From: Desulfohalobiaceae bacterium
Lineage (GTDB): Bacteria > Desulfobacterota > Desulfovibrionia > Desulfovibrionales > Desulfothermaceae
Length of the DNA: 33,090 bases
Assembly (NCBI GenBank): GCA_021737615.1
Contig: JAIPDR010000017.1
Span: forward strand, 1-33,090
Reading direction: 5' to 3'
The first letter of the stretch is position 1; every line of letters begins with the position of its first letter. The notes beneath the pieces were generated by a model. The model ran no database searches. It was not told the DNA's origin and saw nothing but the letters and a program-made list of their open reading frames with translations. Positions 8,788 to 16,811 of this stretch are shown one piece after another. A program made the position numbers and the translations under genes.

Positions 8788-8868
8788 TAAGAAAATCAAG
8801 TTTCATACGAGCGGGATGAGGCTTTCCTGCCTGCGATCAGCAGGCTGGAAAAACAATTTCTTCATTCG

Positions 8869-8896
8869 TGCGATTCGTGAGCATTCGTGGATAAAA
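8869..8896. repeat. Tandem ATTCGTG units, copy 2
   Basis: ATTCGTG occurs three times (ATTCGTGCG, ATTCGTGAG, ATTCGTGG). Its reverse complement matches the CACGRAT pattern at 6378-6402. It lies just downstream of the dppC stop codon on the transcript. Confidence 0.45.
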
Positions 8897-8922
8897 TCTG
8901 CTTCTTTTGTCAGGAAATCATC

Positions 8923-9732
8923 TCAACGTTTCAAATACGGGTCCATGATGTCCCGCAGCCCGTCGCCCAGGAGATTTACGGCCAGGACGGTGGTGAAGAT
9001 CGCGAAACCCGGGGCGATGGTCACCCAGGGGGCGCTGTAGAGATAGTTCCTGCCTTCGCTGAGCATCGTGCCCCACTCCGGGGTCGGCGGGGTCACTCCG
9101 AGCCCCAGGAAGCCGAAGGTGGCCAAAAGGAGGATGGTGTCGGCCAGCCCCAGAGTGGCGATGACCAGTATCGGCCCCAGACAGTTGGGCAGAATGTGCC
9201 GCCACAGGATCCTGGAAGAAGGCACTCCCACGGCCAGGGCGCTTTCCACATAGCCCCCCTCCTTGATGGACAGGACCCGGGAACGGGTTAAGCGGCAGGT
9301 ATAGGACCAGTAGGTGATGCCCACGACCAGAATGACGTTCAGCGTGCTGGACCCCAAGACCACCAGAATGGCGATGCCCAGGATCAAGGGCGGCAGGGCC
9401 AGCAGAAGATTGACCATGCCGTTGATGAGGTCGTCGATTTTCCCGCCGAAATAAGCCCCCAAAAGGCCCAGGAAGACCCCGATGGCCGTGTTCAGGATCT
9501 GGGCGATAAAGGCAGCCAGAAAGGTGATCCGCCCGCCGTACAAGACCCGGGTCAGAACGTCCCGCCCGAATTCATCCGTGCCCAGAAGGTGCTCCATGTT
9601 GGGGCCCGTGCTGACCGCAGCCCAGTCCGGCTCTATGGGGTCGTAGGGGGTCAGAAACGGTCCGACAGAGATGGACAGCAGGATCAGGGCCAGGAGGAGG
9701 ACCCCCACCACGAGGTTGCTGTATTTCAACAT
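8923..9732 (-). CDS. dppC: Peptide/opine-type ABC importer, permease DppC/OppC
   Basis: 269-residue inner-membrane permease. An N-terminal membrane helix (about 6-27) is followed by the binding-protein-dependent transport domain with several helices and the EAA-type loop SALAVGVPSSRILWRHILPN that docks on the ATPase. The signature LLGTDEFGRDVLTRVLYGGR near residue 55 is typical of DppC. I prefer ATG 9732, which has GGGAG 9 bases upstream, over the in-frame TTG at 9738 that is only 3 bases from it. The gene begins 21 bases after the dppB stop, so the two permeases are coupled. Confidence 0.92.
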   Translation of the reverse strand: MLKYSNLVVGVLLLALILLSISVGPFLTPYDPIEPDWAAVSTGPNMEHLLGTDEFGRDVLTRVLYGGRITFLAAFIAQILNTAIGVFLGLLGAYFGGKIDDLINGMVNLLLALPPLILGIAILVVLGSSTLNVILVVGITYWSYTCRLTRSRVLSIKEGGYVESALAVGVPSSRILWRHILPNCLGPILVIATLGLADTILLLATFGFLGLGVTPPTPEWGTMLSEGRNYLYSAPWVTIAPGFAIFTTVLAVNLLGDGLRDIMDPYLKR

Positions 9733-9753
9733 GCGCAAGAACTCCCGGACTCT

Positions 9754-10686
9754 CTAATCATATTTGATCCGCGGGTCCACATAGCCGTAGCTGAGGTCGA
9801 CCAGAAGGTTGATGACTATAAAGGACAGGGCGATGGCCAGGACCACGGCCTGAACAACCTGGATATCGCGGGCATAGATGGAATCAATGAGCAGAGTGCC
9901 GATTCCCGGCAGCACGAAAACCTTTTCGATGACCACCGTATTGGCCAGAAGGGTTCCGAACTGCAGGCCGATAACCGTGATCACCGGTGGGATGGCATTG
10001 GCGAAGATGTGCTTGAAGCGGACCACCCATTCCGAAAGGCCTTTGGCCCGTGCGGTTCGAATATAATCCTCGTGGATGAGGTCAAGGACAGAGCCCCGGG
10101 CCGTTCTGGCGATCAGGGCCGCATAGGGGATGCCCAGGGATATCGCCGGGAGCAGGAGGTGTTTCAGATCTCCGCCCCCGTAGCCTATGGTCGGAAGCCA
10201 GCCCAGTTTGACCCCCATGAGCAGCATCAGCATCAGCCCCAGCCAGAAGTTTGGCAGGGATTTCCCCATGACCGCGCCCGCGGTGACAATGGTATCCAGA
10301 GGTCCTCCGGTTTTGACCGCTGCGGTGAAGCCGAAGCTCAGGCCCACGGCCATGGCGATTATAATCGAGAGTAAAACCAGCTTCCCGGTGGGAACGATCC
10401 GCTCCTTCAGCAGATCGAGCACAGGTTCGTCGCGCATGATGGAGTAGCCGAAGTTGCCTCTGGCCAGGTTGCTTGCGTAGCGCAGGAAGCGGATGGGCAA
10501 GGGGTCGTTCAGTCCCCACCTTTCCCTGATCTTGGCCACGAGCTCGGGGTTTGACTTGGTCCTGGCGCTCCCTTTGAGCAGGGCCGCGTCTCCGGGCATG
10601 ATGTTCAACAGAAAGAAGATGACGATGATCACCGCAAGAAGGGTTGGGAAGGCCTGCAGTACTCTGCGGATAATAAATGAAACCAT
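9754..10686 (-). CDS. dppB: Peptide/opine-type ABC importer, permease DppB/OppB
   Basis: 310-residue inner-membrane permease. It has the canonical start FIIRRVLQAFPTLLAVIIVIFFLLNIMPGD (first helix), a periplasmic segment ending RWGLNDPLPIRFLRY, and the transport domain with the EAA loop ARAKGLSEWVVRFKHIFANAIPP. The C-terminal DLSYGYVDPRIKYD is standard for the family. It forms the channel with DppC. No strong ribosome binding site is seen. A hairpin-bearing 197-base spacer separates it from the binding-protein gene upstream. Confidence 0.93.
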   Translation of the reverse strand: MVSFIIRRVLQAFPTLLAVIIVIFFLLNIMPGDAALLKGSARTKSNPELVAKIRERWGLNDPLPIRFLRYASNLARGNFGYSIMRDEPVLDLLKERIVPTGKLVLLSIIIAMAVGLSFGFTAAVKTGGPLDTIVTAGAVMGKSLPNFWLGLMLMLLMGVKLGWLPTIGYGGGDLKHLLLPAISLGIPYAALIARTARGSVLDLIHEDYIRTARAKGLSEWVVRFKHIFANAIPPVITVIGLQFGTLLANTVVIEKVFVLPGIGTLLIDSIYARDIQVVQAVVLAIALSFIVINLLVDLSYGYVDPRIKYD

Positions 10687-10829
10687 ATCTGCTTCTGCTT
10701 TTTTTACTGAGCACCAAGGTCCCTGTTGAATTTCTTCTCATTCAACATGGTCGCTGCCCTTCAGCATATAATTTTTATATTGCTAGAGACTCTGGCCTGG
10801 CTGCACGGCTTGAAAAATGCTCCTGAGGC

Positions 10830-10878
10830 ATCCGGTTTGCGCCCTCCGGGTTCCATATCTGGAGAGCGCAAACCGGAT
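10830..10878 (-). terminator. Intercistronic hairpin after the binding-protein gene
   Basis: Perfect 13-bp arms ATCCGGTTTGCGC (10830-10842) and GCGCAAACCGGAT (10866-10878), with further CTCC/GGAG pairing inside. It lies 5 bases after the dppA stop on the transcript. Such structures commonly end most transcripts or protect the upstream message, giving more binding protein than permease. Confidence 0.65.
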
Positions 10879-10883
10879 ATGAG

Positions 10884-12500
10884 CTATTTCCTGGGGCTGC
10901 TCTTCTCCACCCAGACCTCGGAGTAGTCCTGATAGGCCAGGTCCTGGGGCATTTTCTGCAGCCCGTGGACCCAGGACTGATGGGCCATGACCGCCTTGTT
11001 GTAGTTAAAGGGCCAGGTGGGCAGGTCTTCCATGAAAATCTTCTCCGCCTCCCTGACCAGAGCGATCCGCTTGTCCTGATCAACGGTCATGCTCGCCTCT
11101 TCGATCAGCTTGTCGAACTCGGGATTGGAGTAGGCGGCGTCGTTGCCCTGGGCCCTGGTGTTGCTGCCCACAAAGCGGCCGATGTACTCCACTGAAGAGG
11201 TTGTTCCCCCGAAGGAGGTGACCTTGGCCTGGAAATCGCCTTCGTCCGTGCGTTGATGCCTGGTTGCCGATTCCACCGGATCCACTGTGACCCGAATCCC
11301 GACTTTTTCCAGGTAGGACTTGAAGGCCACGGCCAATGGGGCTCCCCAGGAACGGGCCCCCACGGCGCCCATTATTTCCAGGTCGAACCCGTCCGGGTAC
11401 CCGGCCTCCTTGAGCAGGGCCCTGGCCTTGTCCGGGTCGTAGGGATAGCCCTCCAGTTCCGGATTAAAGGCCGGCAGCCCTTTGGACAGATAGCCGGTGG
11501 CCGGGAAGGCCTTGTTCCGGCAATAGGATTTGACGAGCTGCTCGGCGTCGATCGCATAGCCGACGGCCTGGCGGACCCGTTTGTCCTGAAGCGGTCCCCA
11601 CTTTGTGTTGAACAGGAGGTGCCTTGTCCAGAGTTCGGGCACTTCCAGGAGATTGTCCTTGTACTTCGGATTCTTGAGGTAATCCACATACTGGGAGGCG
11701 GTCAGGATGGTCAGGTCCAGCTCTTCGGCCTCGAAGGCCGCCCGCCTGGTCCCCGGCTCCAGGACGTCCTTGAACACGACCCGGTCCAGATAGGGCCTGC
11801 CCGCATAGTAATCCTCAAAGGCCTTGAGGGTGATGACCTTGCCCTCCCATTTGACGAACTGGAAAGGGCCGGCGCTGACCGGGCTCTTGCTGAACTCCTT
11901 GCCCATTTCTTCGACCGCCTTTTGCGGGACCACGGTGCAGGCCGGCTGGGCCAGCTTTTCCAGGAAGAAAATATCCCGTTCCTTCAGGCTGATTTTGAGC
12001 GTGTGCTCATCAACGACCCGGATTCCGGAAATATGCTCGGCCTGACCGTTGCTGTAGGCCTCCACGCCCTCGACCTTGCTCAGGATCTTGGTCGGGGCGG
12101 CGTCCATTTCAGGATTCATCAACCGTTCGAAGGAGTACTTGAAATCCTCGGCCTTGACCGGACCGTAGCCCTGATGAAAGGTCACGTCCCCCCGCAGGTT
12201 GAAGGTGTAGGTCAGGCCGTCCGGGTCCACTTCCCAGCTCTCGGCGATGGCCGGCTCTACCTTGAGATTGTGGTTCATCTTGACCAGGCCCTCCATGAAC
12301 TGCCTGACCACCTGGATATCCTCGGCCCTTTCAAGGGTCAGCCGCAAAGGGTCCATGGAGACATGGGCGCTGTAGGTCTGAGGGACGACCAGGGTCCCCC
12401 CGCTGCTGGGCTCGGTCTGTCCGGCAAGACCCCAGGACGGGGCCAGGCACAGCAAGAGAGCCAGGACCGCATACATTGGCAATCTTCGAATATGAAACAT
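10884..12500 (-). CDS. dppA: Periplasmic substrate-binding protein, family 5 (Dpp/Opp/Nik type)
   Basis: 538 residues. Signal peptide: RR at 5-6, hydrophobic MYAVLALLLCLAPSW, likely cleavage near GLAG-QT. The residue before Cys18 is Leu, so there is no good lipobox. The mature protein shows SBP_bac_5 features: LRLTLERAEDIQVVRQFMEGLV, AESWEVDPDGLTYTFNLRGDVTFH, DFKYSFERLMNP, VRQAVGYAIDAEQLV and ALLKEAGYPDGFDLE. ATG 12500 is preferred over the in-frame TTG 12506 because AAGGAG stands 6 bases before it. Family 5 proteins bind peptides, nickel chelates and opine-like compounds. The gene follows a saccharopine dehydrogenase gene, which suggests an amino-acid conjugate, but this is inference. Confidence 0.92.
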   Translation of the reverse strand: MFHIRRLPMYAVLALLLCLAPSWGLAGQTEPSSGGTLVVPQTYSAHVSMDPLRLTLERAEDIQVVRQFMEGLVKMNHNLKVEPAIAESWEVDPDGLTYTFNLRGDVTFHQGYGPVKAEDFKYSFERLMNPEMDAAPTKILSKVEGVEAYSNGQAEHISGIRVVDEHTLKISLKERDIFFLEKLAQPACTVVPQKAVEEMGKEFSKSPVSAGPFQFVKWEGKVITLKAFEDYYAGRPYLDRVVFKDVLEPGTRRAAFEAEELDLTILTASQYVDYLKNPKYKDNLLEVPELWTRHLLFNTKWGPLQDKRVRQAVGYAIDAEQLVKSYCRNKAFPATGYLSKGLPAFNPELEGYPYDPDKARALLKEAGYPDGFDLEIMGAVGARSWGAPLAVAFKSYLEKVGIRVTVDPVESATRHQRTDEGDFQAKVTSFGGTTSSVEYIGRFVGSNTRAQGNDAAYSNPEFDKLIEEASMTVDQDKRIALVREAEKIFMEDLPTWPFNYNKAVMAHQSWVHGLQKMPQDLAYQDYSEVWVEKSSPRK

Positions 12501-12518
12501 GTTCAACTCCTTGTTCGG

Positions 12519-12572
12519 CTAAGTTAAGGAAAAAGTCACTCCAAAAACTCGGTTACTCTGCTCAGGCCGCAT
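12519..12572 (-). CDS. Candidate 17-residue leader peptide between LYS9-like gene and dppA
   Basis: ATG at 12572 opens MRPEQSNRVFGVTFSLT and stops at TAG 18 bases before the dppA start. The 11-base AAGGAGGTGAT at 12581-12591 is a full-length match to the 16S anti-Shine-Dalgarno, 8 bases before this ATG, and stronger than that of any full gene here. Translation coupling or attenuation of dppA is an inference. No codon run such as repeated Lys or Trp is present. Too short for any homology argument. Confidence 0.5.
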   Translation of the reverse strand: MRPEQSNRVFGVTFSLT

Positions 12573-12595
12573 TGCAGGGCATCACCTCCTTATGC

Positions 12596-13948
12596 TCAGT
12601 TTGAGGCAATCATTTTCTCCTGTTCCCGGACATGAACCCCCTGCCTGGGAAGCTCGGCCAGAACGGGTTCATAGATTTCAGGCCTGACCGGCAAATGGAC
12701 CCCGGACAGATCGAATCGCCCCTCCAGCATCAGCTTGGCGGCTATGGCCGAGGGCAGGCCCACAGTGCGGGCGATGGCCGAGTCCCCTCCGGGATGACCG
12801 TAATCGATCAGGGTCATTGTTTTCTGCAGCAGCTCGTCCCGGCCGGGGAAGCTGGCAACGATTTCATCCCGCAGGACGACCATGTCCCTTTCTCCCTGGT
12901 TATACCCCATTTTTTCGTGCATCAGTCCCAGAACGAGGTCAAAAGCTGAATGGCAGCCGGCGGGCACCGGCCTGCGGTCCAAAAGTCCCAGCCACTGCAT
13001 CCTCTTGATGACGGCCGAGTCTTTATCGATCCCCAGGTAGCGGGCCAGATTCCCTTCCAACTCGTCCCCACCGAAAGACCCGATGAGGCGGCCCGTAAAC
13101 TCCCGGCAGGTTCCGTCCTCGGGACCCGGCTCGCCTATCTCGTTCAACAGACCCAGCTCGATGAACTTCTTCATGGTTTCCCCCCAGCCGGTGTATCTGA
13201 GGGTCCCCCGATAAATACTGCTTGCCGTGGGGATGTTGTAATTGTCCAGATAAGGGAGGGCGTCCATGTTGGGGTAGCTCTCCAGCCAGCCCAGAGACTC
13301 GATGCATTTCAATTGGTAGTGCTCGAAGACCCTGTCCTGGCCAACCTCTACCTCTTTTTTGTCATGAAGAAAACGGGCCGGACGCTTGGCCGCCCCCAGA
13401 GCCCCCCTGGGGTGCCAGGAAAATTTATAGCCAAAGGGGTTGATGGCCGCCTCCGGAGCCGGAAGCGCCCCGCAGTCGGAACAGAAGCTGACAACCTCTC
13501 CGCCCTGTTCCTGAATGGCCCTGATGGAGTTCATGGCGCTCATGTGATCGATGCCCGGGTCGAATCCGATCTCCGCCAGGATGCAGACCCCGGCCTCCCT
13601 GGCCTGATCCTGCATTGCGTACAGTTCCTGTTTGGCATAGGAGGTCATGATCATCGATTTCCCGGCCTCGATGCACAGCCGGGCGACCAGGGAATGGTAG
13701 ACCGGGGGCACGAAGCTGGCCACCAGTTTGATCTCCGGACAAAGGATCTGATCCCTGAGCTTTTCCGTGTTGTTGACGTCCAGTTCCAGGAGTTCGCCGC
13801 GGGGGTGCTCCGCCACAAGGTCGCGGGTCGCGCCGCCGACCTCCAGGCTGGCGACTCTGATCTGCAGATCGGTCTCTGTGAACAGGTAATTCAAAAAAGG
13901 CCTGATGACCAGGCCGGCTCCAAGTACGAGAATGTGATCACGATCCAT
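12596..13948 (-). CDS. LYS9: Saccharopine dehydrogenase, NAD(P)+, L-glutamate-forming (Lys9 type)
   Basis: Interconverts saccharopine with alpha-aminoadipate semialdehyde plus glutamate. 450 residues, like yeast Lys9 (446). The nucleotide-binding start VLGAGLVIRPFLNYL is followed by GKSMIMTSY, AEIGFDPGIDHMSAM, DCGALPAPEAAINPFGYKFSWHPRGAL, RGTLRYTGWGETMKKFIELG, ERDMVVL and LIDYGHPGGDSAIARTVGLPSAIA, all in Lys9 order up to the C-terminus. ATG 13948 is preferred: GAGGGG stands 8 bases before it, whereas the in-frame GTG at 13957 overlaps that site. No partner enzyme (lysine-ketoglutarate reductase or aminoadipate-semialdehyde dehydrogenase) is in the window. It is first in the importer operon and divergent from an Lrp-type regulator. 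Confidence 0.9.
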   Translation of the reverse strand: MDRDHILVLGAGLVIRPFLNYLFTETDLQIRVASLEVGGATRDLVAEHPRGELLELDVNNTEKLRDQILCPEIKLVASFVPPVYHSLVARLCIEAGKSMIMTSYAKQELYAMQDQAREAGVCILAEIGFDPGIDHMSAMNSIRAIQEQGGEVVSFCSDCGALPAPEAAINPFGYKFSWHPRGALGAAKRPARFLHDKKEVEVGQDRVFEHYQLKCIESLGWLESYPNMDALPYLDNYNIPTASSIYRGTLRYTGWGETMKKFIELGLLNEIGEPGPEDGTCREFTGRLIGSFGGDELEGNLARYLGIDKDSAVIKRMQWLGLLDRRPVPAGCHSAFDLVLGLMHEKMGYNQGERDMVVLRDEIVASFPGRDELLQKTMTLIDYGHPGGDSAIARTVGLPSAIAAKLMLEGRFDLSGVHLPVRPEIYEPVLAELPRQGVHVREQEKMIASN

Positions 13949-13994
13949 GTCCGACACCCCTCACTTTATGGTTTGTGAAAAATAATGAACCTCC

Positions 13995-14023
13995 AATATG
14001 CCTTTTATAAAATTTTGTGTCAA
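13995..14023 (-). promoter_or_regulatory. Sigma-70-type promoter for the saccharopine dehydrogenase/importer operon
   Basis: On the minus strand TTGACA (14018-14023) is separated by 17 bases from CATATT (13995-14000). Transcription would start near 13987, about 40 bases before the ATG. The surrounding 13960-14100 region is strongly AT-rich. Confidence 0.6.
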
Positions 14024-14065
14024 ATTATTTTTTATTTGAAAACATATTGACAAAAAATTTATTTA

Positions 14066-14079
14066 TGCAAAGGTTTGCA
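14066..14079. promoter_or_regulatory. Candidate Lrp/AsnC operator palindrome
   Basis: TGCAAA-GG-TTTGCA is a perfect 6-bp inverted repeat in the shared divergent promoter region, 103 bases before the regulator start. A TTGACA on the plus strand lies at 14047-14052 but has no convincing -10 partner. Lrp-family proteins often bind such AT-rich palindromes near their own gene. Confidence 0.4.
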
Positions 14080-14181
14080 AGACAAATTTACAGCCCTGCA
14101 AGGCCGTTCAAGCAATAACTTGCCATTATCCTAACCCGAGCCTGAAACCTGTATACGAGCAACGATGAACAGGGGGTTGTT

Positions 14182-14655
14182 ATGAAAGAAGCCGAGGTCG
14201 ACGGCCTGGACCAGCAGTTGATCCAGCTCCTGGTTGACGATGGGCGGATGCCAGTCGGGGAACTGGCCAAACGCCTGCATGTGACCGCTCCCACGGTCAG
14301 AGCCAGAATCAAGAAGCTGCAGGAAGACGGCCTGCTCAGAATCTCCGGTCTCATCGATCCGGAACATTGCAAGGACGTGAGCGTGGTTCTAATCGGGATC
14401 AGGGTGCAGACCCATGGAAAGCTGGACCAGGAACTGGAAAGAATCAGCAGTCTGGACCGGATCACCTGGGCGGCCGTGGTCACCGGACAGTACGACATCA
14501 TGGCCGAAGCCATCATCACCGGCGGCATGACCGAGTTGTACCGGCTCATGAACGAGCATATTTTCGGTCCGATGGTCGTTCAGAGCGAGACGTTCATGAT
14601 CATGAAATCAAACCGGAAATGGATCTGTCCACCCCCGGGTTTTGCCATGAAGTAA
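14182..14655 (+). CDS. Lrp/AsnC-family transcriptional regulator
   Basis: 157 residues, normal length. An N-terminal AsnC-type helix-turn-helix (about 7-55: LDQQLIQLLVDDGRMPVGELAKRL, then HVTAPTVRARIKKLQEDGLL) is followed by a RAM ligand-binding domain (about 70-145) with the conserved core TGQYDIMAEAII. Lrp proteins form dimers and octamers and sense amino acids. GGGGG stands 6-8 bases before the ATG. Divergent orientation from the saccharopine dehydrogenase/importer operon, with 233 bases between start codons, makes it the likely local regulator. Its effector may be lysine, saccharopine or a related compound (inference). Confidence 0.92.
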   Translation: MKEAEVDGLDQQLIQLLVDDGRMPVGELAKRLHVTAPTVRARIKKLQEDGLLRISGLIDPEHCKDVSVVLIGIRVQTHGKLDQELERISSLDRITWAAVVTGQYDIMAEAIITGGMTELYRLMNEHIFGPMVVQSETFMIMKSNRKWICPPPGFAMK

Positions 14656-14809
14656 AGGTACCTCTCCAGACACATGACCAACAGACAGCTCCATGGTCCC
14701 GGCGATCATGCTCATACCCGTTTTCTCCCTGCTCGATTCGCTTGACACCTTCTTCAGCGGTCGATTACCCTAGGTTGGAGATAGAGAAAGCAACTTTGTA
14801 TTTCTACAG

Positions 14810-16744
14810 ATGCTTATGACAAAAGAGCTCCTTTTCTCCACCTGGGGCAGCTGGTCCGGGGCCAGGCAGAAAGACACCGAGGACCTAAACCCCGCCCTGA
14901 ACGCTTTCAAGGCCTTCATGGGCTGGGACGGGGTCATGGTTTCCGATCCTTCGGTCAGCCTCGTGGACATGTGCCGGGCCTACATGGAGAAGGCCAGCCA
15001 AGAGTCCTGCGGCCAGTGCTATCCCTGCCGGCTGGGCACAAAAGAGATGTGGCGCATCCTGGAAAACGTCTGCGCCGGGGAGGCAGACCTTAGGGCAATC
15101 GAGCGGCTTCGCTCCCTGGCGGCCCTGATCAAGGACGGCTCCAAATGCGGCATCGGCCTGACCTCCACCCGTCCGGTCCTGGATGTTCTGGACCAATACC
15201 CGCAACTCTTTGAGCAGGCCCTCGATCAGGGGGGTGTGCCCCGCGGCGTCTATGTGACAAGTGTCAGCGCCCCCTGCAGCCAGGCCTGTCCGTCTCATCT
15301 GGATATCCCCGGGTATGTGGACATGATCCGCATGGGCCGCTTCGAGGAGGCCCTGGGCATCATCCGCAGAGACTGCCCCATGCCCGGCAGCATCGGGCGG
15401 ACCTGCCTCCGGCCCTGCGAGCACCAGTGCCGCAGGAGCATCGTGGATGAACCCATCGCCATCAACGCCCTGAAACGATTCGTTGACGACCGGATGCAGT
15501 CCTTTGTCCAAGCAGAAGCCCCGGTCCCTGAAGAGACCGGCCAACACCGGGTCGCCGTCATCGGAGCCGGTCCGGCCGGGTTATCTTGTGCCTATTACCT
15601 CCAGCTCCGGGGACATCGAACCACCATCTTCGAAACCCTGCCCGAACCGGGCGGCAGGGCGGCCGTGGGCATTCCGGACTATCGCCTCCCCCGGCACATC
15701 ATACGCAGGGAGGTCGATATCGTGGAGCAGCTCGGCGCGGAAATCAGGTACAACCTGACCATAGGCCGGGACATCACCATCGACGATCTGTTCGAGAAAC
15801 ACGGGTTCGAGGCTGTTTTCGTCAGTGTCGGGGCCCAGGAACCGGCCAGGATGCGCTGTGAAGGCGAAGAAGCCGGCTACCAATGTTTCATGACCGGTCT
15901 GGAGTTTTTAAAACGGGTCGCCTTCGGCGAAAATCCCCTGCCGGGGAACAAGCTGCTGGTGGTGGGCGGCGGCAATGTAGCCATGGACTGCGTCCGGACC
16001 GGCCTCAGACTCGGCTTCTCCGAGGCCCATCTCCTCTACAGGCGGACCAGGCAGGAGATGCCGGCGGATTCCAAGGAATTCAAAGAAGCCGAAGAAGAGG
16101 GGGTCCGATTCCACTATCTTGTCCAGCCCATGCGCATCCTGGCCGAAGAGGGCAGGGTTACCGGTCTTGAATGCATACGTATGGAGCTCGGGGAGCCTGA
16201 TTCCTCGGGAAGACGCAAGCCCAGGCCGGTCCAGGGTTCTGAATTCACCATCGAATGCGACGCCATTGTCCCGGCCATCGGCCAGACCTGCGTGGTGGAC
16301 TGCATCTTTCCCGACGACGGAAGTGTCGAGCTGAGCCCCTGGAAGAGCCTGGTTGTCGACGAAATCACCTTTCAAAGCAGCCGGGAACAAATCTTCGGAG
16401 GCGGGGACTGCATCACCGGGCCGGACATTCTCATCCGGGCTCTGGCCCAAGGCAAACAGGCCGCCCGCCACATCACCCAGTACCTGGAAGACAAGACCTG
16501 CCGCGCCGATCCTGACGAACGGCTCGGGCGGTACATGGCCCGGCTCGGGATCTTCGATCCCGAAGAAAATCCACCCTATGCCGGATCGAGCCCGCGGGCC
16601 GAACCCCCGATTCTCGACCCCAAGAAGCGGGTCAAGGGCTTTGCCGAGGTGGAGGGCTGCCTGTCCCTGCCCCAGGCCCTGTATGAGGCATCCCGCTGCC
16701 TGCGCTGCTACCGCATCGGCCTCGCGGCCCTGGATGAGCCCTGA
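14810..16744 (+). CDS. Iron-sulfur flavoprotein, NuoF-4Fe4S/GltD fusion (FdhB/SfrB-type NAD(P)H oxidoreductase subunit)
   Basis: 644 residues. Order: NuoF-type [4Fe-4S] domain (Cys67, 70, 73 in SCGQCYPCRLGTKE and Cys113), GltD-type double [4Fe-4S] domain (Cys156, 160, 189, 199, 203, 207), FAD-binding VAVIGAGPAGLS (249-259), NADPH-binding LLVVGGGNVAMD (382-393), and the FAD-closing EQIFGGGDC. There is no FMN or thioredoxin-like part of NuoF/NuoE. This layout is that of Geobacter SfrB and of NADP-linked formate dehydrogenase beta subunits. It should pass electrons between NAD(P)H and the molybdenum subunit encoded 67 bases downstream. ATG 14810 is the first start after an in-frame stop, but it lacks a near Shine-Dalgarno, so the start is uncertain; conserved sequence begins near residue 30. 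Confidence 0.87.
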   Translation: MLMTKELLFSTWGSWSGARQKDTEDLNPALNAFKAFMGWDGVMVSDPSVSLVDMCRAYMEKASQESCGQCYPCRLGTKEMWRILENVCAGEADLRAIERLRSLAALIKDGSKCGIGLTSTRPVLDVLDQYPQLFEQALDQGGVPRGVYVTSVSAPCSQACPSHLDIPGYVDMIRMGRFEEALGIIRRDCPMPGSIGRTCLRPCEHQCRRSIVDEPIAINALKRFVDDRMQSFVQAEAPVPEETGQHRVAVIGAGPAGLSCAYYLQLRGHRTTIFETLPEPGGRAAVGIPDYRLPRHIIRREVDIVEQLGAEIRYNLTIGRDITIDDLFEKHGFEAVFVSVGAQEPARMRCEGEEAGYQCFMTGLEFLKRVAFGENPLPGNKLLVVGGGNVAMDCVRTGLRLGFSEAHLLYRRTRQEMPADSKEFKEAEEEGVRFHYLVQPMRILAEEGRVTGLECIRMELGEPDSSGRRKPRPVQGSEFTIECDAIVPAIGQTCVVDCIFPDDGSVELSPWKSLVVDEITFQSSREQIFGGGDCITGPDILIRALAQGKQAARHITQYLEDKTCRADPDERLGRYMARLGIFDPEENPPYAGSSPRAEPPILDPKKRVKGFAEVEGCLSLPQALYEASRCLRCYRIGLAALDEP

Positions 16745-16811
16745 AGCCCGGAGCCGGCAAGAACCCAAGGGGAATCCCGCAATTTTTCTATATTGCAAGG
16801 GAGCAACAGCC

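Noticed and set aside
8618-8806. Minus-strand 62-codon frame containing SLDSCLRRNDG
   Set aside because: This is the well-known false translation of a REP-like palindrome, not a gene.
12596-13957. Reading the dehydrogenase as a CntM/opine dehydrogenase of a metallophore (staphylopine-like) system
   Set aside because: The sequence follows Lys9 to its C-terminus, and no nicotianamine-synthase-like or histidine-racemase-like gene is present.
16353-16811. In-frame extension of the formate dehydrogenase alpha gene upstream of 16812
   Set aside because: It overlaps the beta-subunit gene out of frame. The ATG at 16812 has a good ribosome binding site and begins exactly at the [2Fe-2S] domain.
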